Source: Burkholderia stabilis
GTDB taxonomy: Bacteria; Pseudomonadota; Gammaproteobacteria; Burkholderiales; Burkholderiaceae
Direction of reading: 5' to 3'
Assembly (NCBI RefSeq): GCF_001742165.1
Contig: NZ_CP016443.1
Location: 868,001 to 932,000 of the forward strand
Length of the DNA stretch: 64,000 nucleotides
The translations under genes were made by a program, and so were the position numbers. Shown piece by piece: positions 63,466 through 64,000 of this stretch (its first letter is position 1; each line of letters begins with the position of its first letter). The notes below the pieces were generated by a model. The model ran no database searches. It was not told the DNA's origin and saw nothing but the letters and a program-made list of their open reading frames with translations.

Positions 63466-64000
63466 ATGAAAAAGAAATCCTCCACCGCGCGCATCGAACC
63501 GTACACCCACCCGGCCGCCGGCTGGGGCGCGCTGAAAGCCGTCACGATCAACCTGATCAAGGAAAAGGTCGCCGGCGGCAACTACCGTACGCTGCTGCGC
63601 CAGAACCAGCCGGACGGCTTCGACTGCCCCGGCTGCGCATGGCCCGACCGCCAGCACGCATCGACGTTCGAATTCTGCGAAAACGGCGTGAAGGCCGTGG
63701 CCGCCGAAGCGACGAGCAAGCGCGTGACGCCCGACTTCTTCGCCGCGCATACCGTCACCGAACTGCTCGAACAGTCGGATTTCGAACTCGAACAGCACGG
63801 CCGGCTCACCGACCCGATGGCCTACGACGCACAAACCGACCGCTACGTGCCGATCGCCTGGGACGACGCATTCGAGCTGATCGCGCGTCACCTGCGCGCG
63901 CTGCCCGACCCGAACCAGGCCGCGTTCTACACGTCCGGCCGCGCGAGCAACGAAGCGGCGTTCCTGTACCAGCTGCTCGTGCGGCGGTACGGCACGAACA
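63466..64000 (+). CDS. FdhF/YdeP-family molybdopterin oxidoreductase (N-terminal part, runs off the window)
   Basis: The first 178 residues from ATG 63466. The start IEPYTHPAAGWGALKAVTIN is typical of YdeP-like proteins, followed by GFDCPGCAWPDRQHASTFEF and CENGVKAVAAEATSKRVTPD. The CPGCAWP segment with the later Cys holds the cluster-like site of this group. The remainder includes GRLTDPMAYDAQTDRYVPIA and FYTSGRASNEAAF, where the pterin binds. YdeP is linked to acid resistance in E. coli; no substrate is established. Divergent from the MocR gene. Confidence 0.9.
   Translation, partial: MKKKSSTARIEPYTHPAAGWGALKAVTINLIKEKVAGGNYRTLLRQNQPDGFDCPGCAWPDRQHASTFEFCENGVKAVAAEATSKRVTPDFFAAHTVTELLEQSDFELEQHGRLTDPMAYDAQTDRYVPIAWDDAFELIARHLRALPDPNQAAFYTSGRASNEAAFLYQLLVRRYGTN

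Overview
The window is high-GC DNA of Burkholderia type, most likely from the B. cepacia complex. The basis is codon usage, many LysR regulators, a Burkholderia-style porin and a complete gamma-alpha-beta operon that matches, as I remember it, the FAD-dependent glucose dehydrogenase of B. cepacia. I saw no rRNA, tRNA, CRISPR array or phage genes. Most of the window looks like ordinary secondary-chromosome metabolic and transport content. One region, about 11.8-17.5 kb, looks acquired.

Layout. 1-7.2 kb: a minus-strand TRAP transporter operon (dctP, fused dctQM, then a LacI regulator running off the left edge) diverges from a plus-strand membrane dehydrogenase operon (triheme cytochrome, gamma subunit, GMC flavoprotein); two identical 27-bp operator-like repeats lie between them. 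7.2-11.6 kb: LysR regulator, 2-hydroxyacid dehydrogenase, MFS permease, second LysR. 11.8-17.5 kb: arsenic/chromate resistance cassette (arsR, arsI, arsC, acr3, second arsC, padR, chrA) followed by an IS110-family element. 17.6-22.2 kb: HPP-CBS membrane protein, MarR regulator and ClC-CBS channel sharing a probable operator, then a small secreted protein. 22.2-28.9 kb: ppnP, LysR, M20 amidohydrolase, MHS permease, a probable Thr-rich attenuator in front of an isochorismatase-family gene, porin and DoxX. 28.98-32.4 kb: glucose dehydrogenase operon. 32.7-41.1 kb: alpha-2-macroglobulin/PBP1C pair. 41-47.4 kb: small lipoprotein, GNAT, Bcr/CflA pump, small secreted peptide, glutamate/aspartate-binding protein and S8 protease. 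47.4-50.9 kb: Mg2+ P-type ATPase mgtA behind a ~540-nt structured leader with two small ORFs. 51-64 kb: regulators, PBP7-like endopeptidase, MarR-isochorismatase-MFS operon, LysE/LysR pair, SulP transporter, MscS channel, MocR regulator and the start of an FdhF/YdeP oxidoreductase.

How the genes work together. Two related periplasmic sugar (or sugar-acid) dehydrogenase complexes feed electrons through triheme cytochromes to the respiratory chain; the first appears co-regulated with a TRAP uptake system by a LacI repressor. The A2M/PBP1C pair and the endopeptidase act in the envelope. The metal cassette detoxifies arsenate, arsenite, possibly methylarsenite, and chromate. The most unusual material is regulatory: the mgtA leader, the Thr-rich leader at 26.4 kb, the shared LacI-type and MarR-type operators, a C18 tract at 41.1 kb, and a candidate IS110 bridge RNA locus.
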